Shown here one piece after another: positions 8,394 through 15,025 of a stretch of 37,061 nucleotides of DNA. The position numbers and the translations under genes are program-made. Below the pieces are notes generated by a model that did not search any database, was not told where the DNA came from, and was given only the letters and a program-made list of their open reading frames with translations. The stretch is taken from positions 1-37,061 of the forward strand of contig JALQTQ010000007.1 in NCBI GenBank assembly GCA_023263995.1, given 5' to 3'. Position 1 is the first letter of the stretch. Every line of letters begins with the position of its first letter. Source of the stretch: Akkermansiaceae bacterium. GTDB lineage: Bacteria > Verrucomicrobiota > Verrucomicrobiia > Verrucomicrobiales > Akkermansiaceae.

Positions 8394-9233
8394 ATGATTG
8401 AACTGGAAGACCACTTCGAGGATGTCATCGGAAAAACCCTCCGGGGAACGGGGATCTCGGATGGGGTCCTTTCTTTCCTCACCAATGTGGCTCCTGACAA
8501 AATTGCCGAACTGCAGCAGGGCGTGTTCGACGAGGTGGTGGTGCGGGCGATCGCGCCGGCCTTGGGACTCGATGCTAACTCACTGGTTGAACTGGCTGGT
8601 CAGGCTTGGCGACCAGAGGCGGTTGAGCTGGACGGCCTGAGGCAGTTCAATACTCTCTTTGATCCCGATCCTGACGACCCGATGTCCGTCAATTCTTACC
8701 TCATCTGGGACTCCCAAACCAAGGACGCTGCCCTCTTCGACACTGGGGCGGATGCTGGTCCGGCCCTCGCTCTGATCGACGAACTTGGGCTGACCCTAGA
8801 GACCCTGTTCATCACTCATTCACACATCGACCACATCATCGATCGTGACAAAGTGCAAGCGGCCCATCCCGGGGTGCAGGTGCGGGTGAATGCCCGTGAG
8901 CCGGTGCCCGATGCCAAACGGTTTGCAGTGGGCGAGGTTTTTTCGATTGGCACGCTGCGGGTTAATACTCGTCTCACTTGGGGGCATTCCCCTGGTGGCA
9001 CGACTTACGTCATCAATGGATTGAAAAGGCCAGTGGCGGTGGTGGGGGACGCTCTTTTTGCCCAATCGATGGGAGGCGGGGTCATCTCCTACAAGGACGC
9101 CTTGGCGACAAACCGATCGGAAATCTTCACCCTTGAGGATCGAACCGTGATTTGTCCTGGTCACGGGCCGATGACCTCGGTGGCCGAGGAAAAGACCCAC
9201 AATCCTTTTTTTCCTGAATTCAAACCATCCTAA
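8394..9233 (+). CDS. Metallo-beta-lactamase-fold hydrolase with N-terminal helical extension
   Basis: 279 residues. The MBL domain (about 83-279) has all metal ligands: H142, H144, D146 and H147 in THSHIDH, H198 (WGHSPGGT), D219 (VVGDALF) and H257 (CPGHGPMT). It resembles glyoxalase II-type thioester hydrolases or persulfide dioxygenases. The substrate cannot be told. Residues 1-80 form an extra helical segment that most MBL enzymes lack. The upstream frame is open to 8115, but its translation is not protein-like, so I chose the ATG at 8394; only weak purine bases precede it. The reductase gene follows after 17 bases, so the pair is probably one operon. Confidence 0.85.
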   Translation: MIELEDHFEDVIGKTLRGTGISDGVLSFLTNVAPDKIAELQQGVFDEVVVRAIAPALGLDANSLVELAGQAWRPEAVELDGLRQFNTLFDPDPDDPMSVNSYLIWDSQTKDAALFDTGADAGPALALIDELGLTLETLFITHSHIDHIIDRDKVQAAHPGVQVRVNAREPVPDAKRFAVGEVFSIGTLRVNTRLTWGHSPGGTTYVINGLKRPVAVVGDALFAQSMGGGVISYKDALATNRSEIFTLEDRTVICPGHGPMTSVAEEKTHNPFFPEFKPS

Positions 9234-9250
9234 CCCAAATCCTGAAACAC

Positions 9251-10141
9251 ATGAGCAAGATAGCATTCGTTGGAGTCGGCCGCATGGGCGCAAACATGGC
9301 GCGTCATTTGCAACTCGATTGCGGTCACGAGGTCACTGCCGTCTATGATGTCAACAAGGAGGCCTCGGCGGTGCTCGCCGCAGAACTGGGGGCTTGTGAT
9401 TGCACTTCGCTCGCCGAGGTCACTGCGGCGGCTGACCTCATCTTCACGGTGGTGACCAATGACGACGCGATGAGAGCGATCTATCTGGGCGAGAAAGACA
9501 ACCTCTTGCAGGGTGCTGCAGGTAAGACCTTGATCAATTGTGCCACTCTCTCCCCGGCGATCCATCGTGAGGTCTACGAGGCCGGCAAGGCGGTGGGAGC
9601 AGAGGTTCTCGAAGGGGCCATGGCATCCTCGATTTCCCAGGCACGGGACGGCTCGCTTTTCTTGATGATCGGGGGTGACCGGGAAGTTTTTGACCGTCAT
9701 CAGGGAATCCTCGACGATCTCTCGGTGAATCTGCGTTACTGCGGCGAAATCGGGCGGGCCGCCGAGGTCAAGGCGCTGGTTAACATGGTCATGAATATCA
9801 ATACCGCTGCACTGGCCGAGGGGTTGGGTTTGGCCGAGGCGCTGGGCCTTGATCTTGAGATGGTGTGCGAGGTATTCTCACAGACCGGAGCCAACAGCCG
9901 GGTCTTGGAAACCGATTCCGAGGACATGATCAATCGTGATCACGATTGCTGGTTCTCGGCCGAACACGCCGCCAAAGATTCCGGGATCGCTGCTGACTTG
10001 GCAGCGGCGAAAGGGCTAACGCTGCCGGTTAATGCCGCTACGAAAGCTCAGTATGACGCCATGGTGGCTCGGGGCCTCGGAGGACTCGACAAATCAGGCA
10101 TTGCCGAACTCACCTTCCTGGGCCGGGGAAGCTCTAATTAA
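9251..10141 (+). CDS. 3-hydroxyisobutyrate dehydrogenase-family NAD(P) oxidoreductase
   Basis: Cytoplasmic beta-hydroxyacid dehydrogenase of 296 residues. The Rossmann motif GVGRMGANMA (8-17) is followed by the helical C-terminal domain with AEVKALVNM, whose Lys is the family's catalytic base. The substrate-recognition loop that is usually DAPVSGG reads EGAMASSISQA here, so the carboxylate-binding Ser-Gly-Gly is replaced by Ser-Ser. Family members oxidise 3-hydroxyisobutyrate or reduce tartronate or succinic semialdehyde; the substrate here is open. It is 17 bases downstream of the MBL hydrolase, a pairing that suggests hydrolysis of a thioester or lactone coupled to a hydroxyacid step (inference). 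Confidence 0.88.
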   Translation: MSKIAFVGVGRMGANMARHLQLDCGHEVTAVYDVNKEASAVLAAELGACDCTSLAEVTAAADLIFTVVTNDDAMRAIYLGEKDNLLQGAAGKTLINCATLSPAIHREVYEAGKAVGAEVLEGAMASSISQARDGSLFLMIGGDREVFDRHQGILDDLSVNLRYCGEIGRAAEVKALVNMVMNINTAALAEGLGLAEALGLDLEMVCEVFSQTGANSRVLETDSEDMINRDHDCWFSAEHAAKDSGIAADLAAAKGLTLPVNAATKAQYDAMVARGLGGLDKSGIAELTFLGRGSSN

Positions 10142-10182
10142 GCCCGCTCCCGGGGATTTTGGCATTTTCCAAACTTCCTGGT

Positions 10183-10212
10183 TTGACACCGAGACGCAGG
10201 TTTGTCTTTAAT
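10183..10212 (+). promoter_or_regulatory. Sigma-70-type promoter for the Pro/Ala-rich protein gene
   Basis: TTGACA at 10183-10188 and TTTAAT at 10207-10212 are separated by 18 bases. This is a perfect -35 and a 5/6 match to the -10 consensus. Transcription would start near 10219, giving a leader of about 60 bases before the ATG at 10278. Confidence 0.6.
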
Positions 10213-10277
10213 CCTAAAAAGAGCGCGTCATACCGACGAGATTTTTTCAACACATTCACACTCACCTACGATAAGTT

Positions 10278-10901
10278 ATGGCTGACGAAAACGAGACTCC
10301 CAAGCCGCCGACAGTGGCGAACAAAGAAACCGTCCAAGTGACCTTGAAGCCCGGTCCCCCCTCTCCACCTGCTCCTAGTGTGCCCCCGGCTCCCCCGACC
10401 GCCGGAGGTGCCCCTCCGGCTCCGGCTCCAACCATTCCCCTCAAGACTGCCCCTCCGGCTCCCAGTGTCCCTGCTCCGGCTCCCACCATCCCCTTGAAGC
10501 CCGCAAGTGCTCCCTCTGCTCCTGCTCCCGCTCCTACCATCCCCCTTTCTGCTCCGGCAGCTCCGAGCCCGTCCGGGCCGGCTACCGTGCCTTTGAAAAC
10601 CTCCCCGGCAGCCTCCGTGCCCGGGGCCTCGCTCCCGGCTGGCGCTCCCACCACCAGCCTCCCTCAGGCGACCGTGCAACTGCAGAGTACCCAGCAGCTG
10701 GGTGCTCCCACGGCCCCGACTGCGCCCACCATGGCAACGATCGGGACCATCGCAACCGACGACGACGAGGAGGAAAGCGATACCATCCCGACCGTCCTCT
10801 CGATTCTGGGATTTGTCCTCAGTCTCGCCGTGTTGGCTCTCTCTCTCCTAACTTGGATGACCGAGGATAACGGAATGAAATTCGGAGATCTTTTCAAGTA
10901 A
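10278..10901 (+). CDS. Pro/Ala-rich tail-anchored membrane protein
   Basis: 207 residues of unknown function. The N-terminus MADENETPKPPTVANKETV is hydrophilic. Residues 22-130 are low-complexity Pro/Ala/Ser/Thr with repeated APTIPLK units (near 50-56, 68-74 and 84-90) and looser TVPLK and TVQLQ copies. A Thr-rich stretch and an acidic patch DDDEEESD (161-168) precede one transmembrane helix (about 170-193) and a short tail. With no signal peptide and the helix near the end, a tail-anchored protein with a long cytoplasmic arm is likely. I associate similar N-termini with Verrucomicrobia but know no function. A 26-residue membrane peptide gene follows 27 bases later, and both lie between a good promoter and a terminator. 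Confidence 0.8.
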   Translation: MADENETPKPPTVANKETVQVTLKPGPPSPPAPSVPPAPPTAGGAPPAPAPTIPLKTAPPAPSVPAPAPTIPLKPASAPSAPAPAPTIPLSAPAAPSPSGPATVPLKTSPAASVPGASLPAGAPTTSLPQATVQLQSTQQLGAPTAPTAPTMATIGTIATDDDEEESDTIPTVLSILGFVLSLAVLALSLLTWMTEDNGMKFGDLFK

Positions 10902-10928
10902 GTCGAAACCTTTTCACCAACAGATTTT

Positions 10929-11009
10929 ATGGCCCTTCCACTCATCATTTTCCTCATTGCCACAGGTGTGGCAGCCCTCAATTATCTTACGATGATTGTG
11001 GGTGGTTAA
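10929..11009 (+). CDS. 26-residue hydrophobic membrane peptide
   Basis: The ATG at 10929 opens a frame of 26 codons ending in TAA at 11007-11009. The peptide starts MALPLIIFLIATGVAALNY and ends with GG; nearly all of it is one transmembrane helix. It begins 27 bases after the Pro/Ala-rich membrane protein gene and lies before the terminator at 11063, so it would share that transcript. No Shine-Dalgarno is visible. The length is small enough to arise by chance, but the uniform hydrophobicity and operon position favour a real small protein, possibly a partner of the upstream protein's single helix. Confidence 0.5.
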   Translation: MALPLIIFLIATGVAALNYLTMIVGG

Positions 11010-11062
11010 TGTCCTCAAGCACCAGACATCAGGTCCATTTATGGGCGCTCGATTCCTCAAAG

Positions 11063-11087
11063 GGTGGCGCTTGACGCCACCTTTTTT
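11063..11087 (+). terminator. Rho-independent terminator abutting trxA
   Basis: GGTGGCG (11063-11069) pairs perfectly with CGCCACC (11075-11081) around a 5-base loop and is followed by six T (11082-11087). It ends the unit containing the Pro/Ala-rich protein and the 26-residue peptide. Only 17 bases separate it from the trxA ATG. Confidence 0.85.
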
Positions 11088-11100
11088 CCAGCCATAGTCT
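11071..11100 (+). promoter_or_regulatory. Possible leaderless trxA promoter overlapping the terminator
   Basis: TTGACG (11071-11076, from the hairpin loop into its right arm) and TAGTCT (11095-11100) are 18 bases apart. The trxA ATG begins four bases after the -10, so the transcript would start at or next to the A of ATG. No Shine-Dalgarno lies between terminator and ATG, which fits a leaderless message. The -10 matches only 3/6 positions. Confidence 0.35.
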
Positions 11101-11104
11101 GTCC

Positions 11105-11425
11105 ATGGCTCTTACGATCACAGAAGAAAATTTCGAATCCGAGGTACTGAACTCCGACCAACCGGTCCTCGTCGATTTTTGGGCGGAATGGTGTGGTCCT
11201 TGCAAGATGATTGCTCCTTTGGTGGATGCAGTGGCGAAGGATGTCGAGGGAACGGCCAAGGTGGGCAAATGTAATCTCGACGATGGTCAAGCGCTCGCCG
11301 CCAAATACGGAATCCGTTCCATTCCAACTCTGCTCTTTTTCAAGGACGGCGAGGTCAAGGAGCAAATCGTGGGAGCCAACGTGACCCAAGCCCAGCTTGC
11401 CGACAAGCTTAAGGCCCTGGCCTAA
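11105..11425 (+). CDS. trxA: Thioredoxin
   Basis: Cytoplasmic disulfide reductase of 106 residues, the normal thioredoxin length. The active site WCGPCK has C30 and C33, and the cis-proline loop is SIPTLLFF (P74). VLVDFWAEW before the active site is typical of TrxA, so this is a general thioredoxin that would be recharged by thioredoxin reductase (not in the window). The gene stands alone between two terminators. The upstream one is so close that its promoter must overlap that hairpin or lie before it. Confidence 0.97.
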   Translation: MALTITEENFESEVLNSDQPVLVDFWAEWCGPCKMIAPLVDAVAKDVEGTAKVGKCNLDDGQALAAKYGIRSIPTLLFFKDGEVKEQIVGANVTQAQLADKLKALA

Positions 11426-11451
11426 CTCGCGTCTTTTCCATACGACACTCA

Positions 11452-11485
11452 AAAAACGGGAAGCTCCATCGAGTTTCCCGTTTTT
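11452..11485 (+). terminator. Bidirectional terminator between trxA and the lipoprotein gene
   Basis: AAAAACGGGAA (11452-11462) pairs perfectly over 11 bp with TTCCCGTTTTT (11475-11485), and the loop has a further CTC/GAG pair. The T-rich right arm ends trxA. The A-rich left arm supplies the U-tract for the convergent lipoprotein gene ending at 11508. Confidence 0.85.
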
Positions 11486-11507
11486 GCGTTTTGAAATTAG
11501 AGTCAGC

Positions 11508-11660
11508 TCACCACTTCTTACCGTAGGCGGTGTTTTCAAGACCTTGGCCAAGCCGCTGAAAATCCCGGCCCATCCCCAAAAAAGTGTTGCAGGAAGAGAG
11601 GAGCAGAGAAGTGGTCAAGGCAACGGCCGCAATTAGGATCAGTCGATAGTTCACTTTCAC
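11508..11660 (-). CDS. Entericidin-like small lipoprotein
   Basis: A 50-codon frame starts at GTG (11658-11660) and ends at TGA (11508-11510). The product begins VKVNYRLILIAAVAL (first residue Met in the cell), continues to the lipobox LSSC (residues 21-24), and then reads CNTFLGMGRDFQRLGQGLE. A signal peptide ending in a lipobox followed by CNTxxGxGxD is the hallmark of the entericidin EcnA/EcnB family of tiny membrane lipoproteins. Entericidins were described as an antidote/toxin pair in enterobacteria; most homologues elsewhere are single genes of unknown role, as here. An alternative GTG lies two codons in. No Shine-Dalgarno; the upstream DNA is A/T-rich (AAATAAA). The shared terminator at 11452-11485 follows. 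Confidence 0.8.
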   Translation of the reverse strand: MKVNYRLILIAAVALTTSLLLSSCNTFLGMGRDFQRLGQGLENTAYGKKW

Positions 11661-11728
11661 AAAATAAATCGCCCCGGGTCTCTGGCAAGTCCTTTGTTTG
11701 CGGTCTTTGGTGGTTTTCCGGTCCGTGA

Positions 11729-13540
11729 TTAGAAGCGTTCCCGCAGTTCCTTCAGAATGGACTGGAGGCGTTTCACCTCCTCGAAGGCCCGGAGGGTTTC
11801 TTCTGGTCCCAGGGATGGATCATTGAGGTGCGACCGCAAGGCCTTTTCCTTCATCTGGTAATGTCGGGCTGAGAGCATTGCGATGGTATCAGAGCTTGCG
11901 GTAACCGGATCATCCGGCACGGCATCGCTGAAACTTTTTTCAAGAGCGAGGCGGTCTCCTTCAGGTCTGGTGAGAAGATAGGCTTGGCGGGAGGCGTTAC
12001 TTTCGGGATTGGGGCGTTTGGCGAGGATATCGAGGAGAAGTTGGTTCCCGAGGGTTTCGTGAAGGCATTCTTGCAGCGATTCCAGCTGCTCCCGGAGGAA
12101 TTCAGCGGCGTCTTCCGAGTGTAGGGCAAGATGGCAAAGATAGGCGACCAAGTGGTCGACGGGGGTGGGGACGGCGGTTTTCCGGGCTGGTTCGTCAGAG
12201 TCACGCCGCCGAAAGCGTGCTTGTGCCTTTTTGGCAAGGGCCACCGCTTGGCGGAAGTCGTCCGCGCCCAAGCGCAGCCGGATGGCGAGGTTTTGGATGG
12301 TGGCATCGCGAAGCAGTTCATCGGACATCACGGAGACCGATTCCGCGAGATCCTTGAGAAGTTGCGCTCGCTCGCTGGCTGAGGTCAGGTCGATGCCCGG
12401 CAGTTCCTTGTCGAGCTTGGCATCGAAGTAGTCCTTGGCGGACATCAGAAGTTCATGGAAGGCCTCGACTCCGTGGTTTTTGATGAAGCTGTCGGGGTCA
12501 TCTCCTTGTGGCAGGTGCATCAATTTCACTGGCAAGCCATGGGCCGTGAGGTGCTTGAAGGCCTTGTCGGCTGCCGCCATTCCGGCCTTGTCCCCGTCGT
12601 AACACAGCACCACACGATCGGTGTATCGCTTGATCATACGGGCATGCTCCTCGGTGAAGGCGGTGCCGAGGGGGGCCACGGTGTTTTCGAAGCCTGATTC
12701 CTGAAGGACGATGGCGTCGATCTGACCTTCGCAGACGAGGGCGAACTTTTCCTGCCTCATTGCGCGGCGAGCCTTGTCGAGACCGAAGAGTAGCTTGGAC
12801 TTGTTGAAAAGGGGCGTGTCGCTGGTGTTGATGTATTTGCCGCGTTTGTCGTCCTCGCGAAGAATGCGGGCACTGAAGCCCACCACGTCGCCATAATCGT
12901 TGTGGATAGGAAAAGTCAGCTGGTCGTAGAATTTTACCCAGAGGCCCGAGCGGGGATTGTTCTTGTCCCGCAGTCCGCCAAGGCCGGCCTGCAGGATCTC
13001 GCGTCCCGTGAAATTGCTCTGGCGGGCCATTTCCAAAAAAAGGCGGGAGTCCCTGGGGGCCCATCCGATGAGCCATTTCTTGGCGGTCGCTTTGTCGAAG
13101 CCGCGTGATTTGAGGTAGTCGCGGGCGTGCTGGGCGTCGGGTGAGCGCAGCAGTTGCTGATGGAAGAAGCGGGCAGCCTTGTTGTTGAGTTCCTTGATGC
13201 GGCTGATCTTGCGCCGCTTTCGGTCGGATTCGGGATCGTGGGCTTCCTCAATGATCGGGATGCCTGCCTGGTCGGCGAGTTTGCGGACGGCATCGATGAA
13301 AGGAAGATTTTCGTATTCCATCAGGAAAGAGATGGCATTCCCGCCCTCTCCGCACCCAAAGCATTTGTAGTATTGTCGGGCCGGGTTGACGTTGAATGAT
13401 GGAGTCTTTTCGTTGTGGAAAGGGCAATTGCATTTGAAGGTTGAACCCGCACGCTTCAGCGGGAAATAGGATCCAATAAGGTCGACAATGTCCGTCGCCT
13501 GGAGGACTTGTTCGATCGTTTCGGGAGGAATGTGCCCCAT
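11729..13540 (-). CDS. dnaG: DNA primase
   Basis: Synthesises RNA primers for replication at the fork together with the replicative helicase. 603 residues, normal for bacterial DnaG. The N-terminal CHC2 zinc domain has C39-P-F-H42 and C60-F-G-C63. The catalytic core includes the Toprim segment with VCEGQID (the metal-binding Glu), LGTAFT and CYDGDKAG (the Asp pair). The C-terminal third (about 440-603) is the helicase-binding part and is less conserved. The frame is open 37 codons further upstream, but that stretch overlaps the divergent gene and is not family-like; the ATG at 13538-13540 gives the usual start (MGHIPPETIEQV). Its start is 57 bases from the divergent NfeD gene. Confidence 0.96.
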   Translation of the reverse strand: MGHIPPETIEQVLQATDIVDLIGSYFPLKRAGSTFKCNCPFHNEKTPSFNVNPARQYYKCFGCGEGGNAISFLMEYENLPFIDAVRKLADQAGIPIIEEAHDPESDRKRRKISRIKELNNKAARFFHQQLLRSPDAQHARDYLKSRGFDKATAKKWLIGWAPRDSRLFLEMARQSNFTGREILQAGLGGLRDKNNPRSGLWVKFYDQLTFPIHNDYGDVVGFSARILREDDKRGKYINTSDTPLFNKSKLLFGLDKARRAMRQEKFALVCEGQIDAIVLQESGFENTVAPLGTAFTEEHARMIKRYTDRVVLCYDGDKAGMAAADKAFKHLTAHGLPVKLMHLPQGDDPDSFIKNHGVEAFHELLMSAKDYFDAKLDKELPGIDLTSASERAQLLKDLAESVSVMSDELLRDATIQNLAIRLRLGADDFRQAVALAKKAQARFRRRDSDEPARKTAVPTPVDHLVAYLCHLALHSEDAAEFLREQLESLQECLHETLGNQLLLDILAKRPNPESNASRQAYLLTRPEGDRLALEKSFSDAVPDDPVTASSDTIAMLSARHYQMKEKALRSHLNDPSLGPEETLRAFEEVKRLQSILKELRERF

Positions 13541-13597
13541 GCCAGAGAGTGTGAATCGGATGTTTTGACTTCGCCAGCCTTGGGTTAGATTGACGCC

Positions 13598-15022
13598 GTG
13601 AAAGCGATCCTTTTTTTTCTTCTGGCCGGGCTGGGACTGGTCTTCGGGCAAGACCAGCGGGTTTTCGGGAGATCCGACGAAGTGAGCCTGAGTGGGAAGA
13701 TTCTCCGCATCGAAGTGGGGGAAAATGACTTGACGAACGGGCAGAGTTTCAAGTTCTGGGAACGCATTCTGGAGCGCGCCAAGGAGGAGGGTGCCAAAGG
13801 GATTATCTTTGATCTCAATACCCCGGGCGGTCTCGCATTTCCCACCAAGGAGTTGATGACCAAGATTTCCGAGGTGGGGATTCCGACGGTCTCTTTTGTG
13901 AACCCAGATGCCATCAGTGCGGGCTCCTTTATAGCGGTCTCGACCGACCGTATCTACATGAAGCCGGGGGGCTTGATCGGCTCATCGGGAATCGTGAATT
14001 CCATGGGCACCGAGATCGACCCGGTCATGCGAGCCAAGCTGGAGAGTTATTTTGGGGCTCACCTTCGTTACATCGCCGAGAAAAAGGGTCACCGCCTCGA
14101 AGTGATCGAAGCCATGATGGTCTTGAGCGACGAGGACCGACAAATCGGCGATGTCACCGTGAAAGCGGGGGAGCTTTTGAATCTGAACTCCATCGATGCC
14201 ACCAAGATGCTTGATGATGGGCCTCTTTTGGCCGAGGCCGAGGTGGAAGACCTCGAAGGAGTGCTGAAAATGGAAGGGTGGGACCAAGACGAGTTGGTGA
14301 CTGCCGAGCCCACGGGCTTTGAAAAGCTGGCGTGGTGGATTGCGAGCTACTCCGGCATTCTGATCATGATTGGGTTGGGTGGGGGTTACTTCGAGCTCAA
14401 GACTCCGGGCTTCGGGATCGGGGGGATCGTTTGTCTTTCGGCTTTTGGGATTTTCTTTTTTGGCAACTACATGGCCGGAAACATGGCGGGCTACGAATTA
14501 GCCGCCCTTTTCATCCTCGGGATCATTCTGATCGCGGTCGAGGCCTTTGTCATCCCCGGTTTCGGGGTGGCAGGGATCACCGGGTTTCTTCTGATCATCG
14601 GAGCGCTTGCCTTTTCGATGCTCGATGGGATGGAGTGGCAGAAATACCAGTGGGGAGGAGCCGACGGGGGGGATCTCATGGATGCCTTCGAGCGGCCGGC
14701 TCTGAACCTCGCCCTCGGAATCTTCGGTTCGCTGGCATTTCTGTTTGCCATGCTGAAGTTCTTGCCGCAGCTCAAGTTTATCGAGAATACCATGTTGCCG
14801 GGTTCGCTGGCCCGGGGGAATGGATCGGAGGATCAGTCAAAGGCAAAGCTGGTTGGGGTGAGTGGGGTGGCCACCACCAACCTGCGGCCCAATGGGAAGG
14901 CGGAGATCGACGGGAAGGTTTTCGAGGTTCTCGCCGAGGGAGAATTTGTCGACAAGGGTGAAGCGATCCGCGTGGTCTCAAGCGATGGCATGGGCGTGGC
15001 AGTCAAGCGGATCGAAGGATGA
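13598..15022 (+). CDS. Full-length NfeD membrane serine protease (ClpP-class)
   Basis: 474 residues. A signal-like helix (1-17) precedes a ClpP-type protease domain (about 33-235), with DLNTPGGL and the nucleophile segment NPDAISAGSFIA (S107). K147 lies 40 residues later, where the Ser-Lys dyad of the archaeal homologue PH1510 places its Lys. Four transmembrane helices (about 246-342) and a fifth (about 368-387) follow, then a C-terminal OB-fold NfeD domain (about 417-472, GVSGVATTNLRPNGKAEI). Relatives are linked with stomatin-type proteins and cleave hydrophobic C-termini or act in membrane quality control; no stomatin gene is adjacent. The start is GTG at 13598. The stop is three bases from the stop of the convergent ClC gene. 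Confidence 0.88.
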   Translation: MKAILFFLLAGLGLVFGQDQRVFGRSDEVSLSGKILRIEVGENDLTNGQSFKFWERILERAKEEGAKGIIFDLNTPGGLAFPTKELMTKISEVGIPTVSFVNPDAISAGSFIAVSTDRIYMKPGGLIGSSGIVNSMGTEIDPVMRAKLESYFGAHLRYIAEKKGHRLEVIEAMMVLSDEDRQIGDVTVKAGELLNLNSIDATKMLDDGPLLAEAEVEDLEGVLKMEGWDQDELVTAEPTGFEKLAWWIASYSGILIMIGLGGGYFELKTPGFGIGGIVCLSAFGIFFFGNYMAGNMAGYELAALFILGIILIAVEAFVIPGFGVAGITGFLLIIGALAFSMLDGMEWQKYQWGGADGGDLMDAFERPALNLALGIFGSLAFLFAMLKFLPQLKFIENTMLPGSLARGNGSEDQSKAKLVGVSGVATTNLRPNGKAEIDGKVFEVLAEGEFVDKGEAIRVVSSDGMGVAVKRIEG

Positions 15023-15025
15023 CGA

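Noticed and set aside
10417-10550. Short repeats that could suggest a CRISPR or DNA repeat array
   Set aside because: They are in-frame codon repeats of APTIPLK within a coding region, with irregular spacing and no constant repeat unit.
13541-13651. 37-codon N-terminal extension of dnaG
   Set aside because: It runs into the divergent NfeD gene and DnaG proteins start at the MGxIPxETI motif.
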